DNA from: Trogon surrucura | Lineage: Eukaryota; Chordata; Aves; Trogoniformes; Trogonidae | DNA: 64,000 nt | NCBI GenBank assembly: GCA_020746105.1 | Contig: CM036658.1 | Location: 32,885,099-32,949,098 of the forward strand | Direction of reading: 5' to 3' | Shown here: piece by piece, positions 63,354 through 64,000 of the stretch | Numbering within the stretch: position 1 is the stretch's first letter | How the letters are laid out: every line of letters begins with the position of its first letter | The notes under the pieces: generated by a model | What the model saw: the letters and a program-made list of their open reading frames with translations, nothing else | Databases searched by the model: none | What the model was told of the DNA's origin: nothing | Translations under genes and position numbers: made by a program

Positions 63354-64000
63354 CACAGAATCACAGAATCTGGGGTTGGAAGGGACCTCGAAAGATCATC
63401 TAGTCCAACACCCCTGCCAGAGCAGGATCCCCTAGGGCAGCCACACAGGAAGGCGTCCAGGTGGGTTTTGAATGTCTCCAGAGAAGGAGACTCCACAACC
63501 TCCCTGGGCAGCCTGTTCCAGTGCTCTGTCACCCTCACAGGGAAAAAGTTTTTCCTAATAGTTTTGTTGAACCTCTCATGTTCCAGCTTGTATCCATTGC
63601 TCCTTGTCCTGTCGTTGGACAGCACTGAAAAGAGACTGGCACCATCTTCCTGACCCTCCCCCTTGACATATTTATAAAAGTTTACAAGGTCCCTCCTCAG
63701 CCTTCTCTTCTCCAAGCTAGAGAGGCCCAGGTCCTTCAGCCTTTCCTCATAAGGGAGATGTTTCATTCCCATCACCATCTTTGTGGCTCTGCGCTGGACT
63801 CTCTCCAGCAGTTCCCTGTCTCTCTTGAGCTGAGGGGCCCAGAACTGGACGCAATATTCCAGATGTGGCCTCACCAGGGCAGAGTAGAGGGGAAGGAGGA
63901 CCTTTCTCGACCTACTTGCTACTCCCCTTCTAATACACCCTAGGATGCCGTTGGCCTTCTCGGCCACGAGGGCACATTGCTGGCTCATGGTCATCCTGCT
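63354..64000 (-). mobile_element. CR1 LINE, antisense, open RT C-terminus, runs off the window
   Basis: Starts at its 3' terminus CACAGAATCACAGAATCTGG and continues to the window edge. Unlike the other CR1 copies, its minus-strand frame (63353-63994 and probably beyond) stays open for at least 213 codons through the RT C-terminal region ([49 protein letters not shown]) to a natural-looking end. This suggests a younger insertion. Confidence 0.92.

Overview
This is a bird nuclear-genome window. It holds two complete protein-coding genes and the 5' part of a third, set in AT-rich DNA full of avian-type retroelements. Exon sequences and splice sites identify, in order, AP3S1 (minus strand; exons 1 and 2 only, the rest lies left of the window), ATG12 (plus strand, four coding exons, 4711-7580) and CDO1 (plus strand, five coding exons, 27882-38255). 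Head-to-head AP3S1/ATG12 followed by CDO1 matches the vertebrate order on human 5q22-q23, which I believe corresponds to the Z chromosome in birds (inference). CR1 LINE fragments, ERV LTRs of avian type and a tRNA-Ile/CR1 composite SINE argue for a bird. A SINE of that build is known to me from passerines, so a passerine is likely but not proven.

Layout. 1-4438: AP3S1 exons and intron 1. 4439-4710: short CpG-rich bidirectional promoter. 4711-7580: ATG12 with two joined CR1 fragments in intron 2; its 3' UTR may reach about 9.6 kb. 9357-9540: the SINE. 10.4-12.7 kb: a broken retroviral envelope gene. 13260-19878: an almost complete ERV-L-like provirus with both LTRs, primer binding site, gag, protease, RT, RNase H and integrase, bounded by a perfect 5-bp target duplication (CAAAG). 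It appears to sit inside the 3' part of the older env-bearing element, whose possible polyadenylation end resumes at about 19.9-20.3 kb. 20.4-32.9 kb: three copies of one LTR family and one 1.15-kb LTR-like repeat. 27.4-28.5 kb: CDO1 CpG island with a near-perfect 74-nt hairpin just inside intron 1. 38.3-64 kb: gene-poor DNA with three CR1 copies, a 421-bp tandem duplication and a 66-bp minisatellite.

The host genes act in separate housekeeping processes. AP3S1 is a subunit of the AP-3 lysosomal/melanosomal sorting adaptor. ATG12 is the ubiquitin-like modifier joined to ATG5 during autophagosome formation. The first two share one promoter region, and both serve the lysosomal/autophagic route. 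CDO1 oxidises cysteine to cysteine sulfinate. I found no RNA gene, CRISPR array or bacterial-type system. The least explained items are the envelope remnant, the CDO1 intronic hairpin and the nested provirus.
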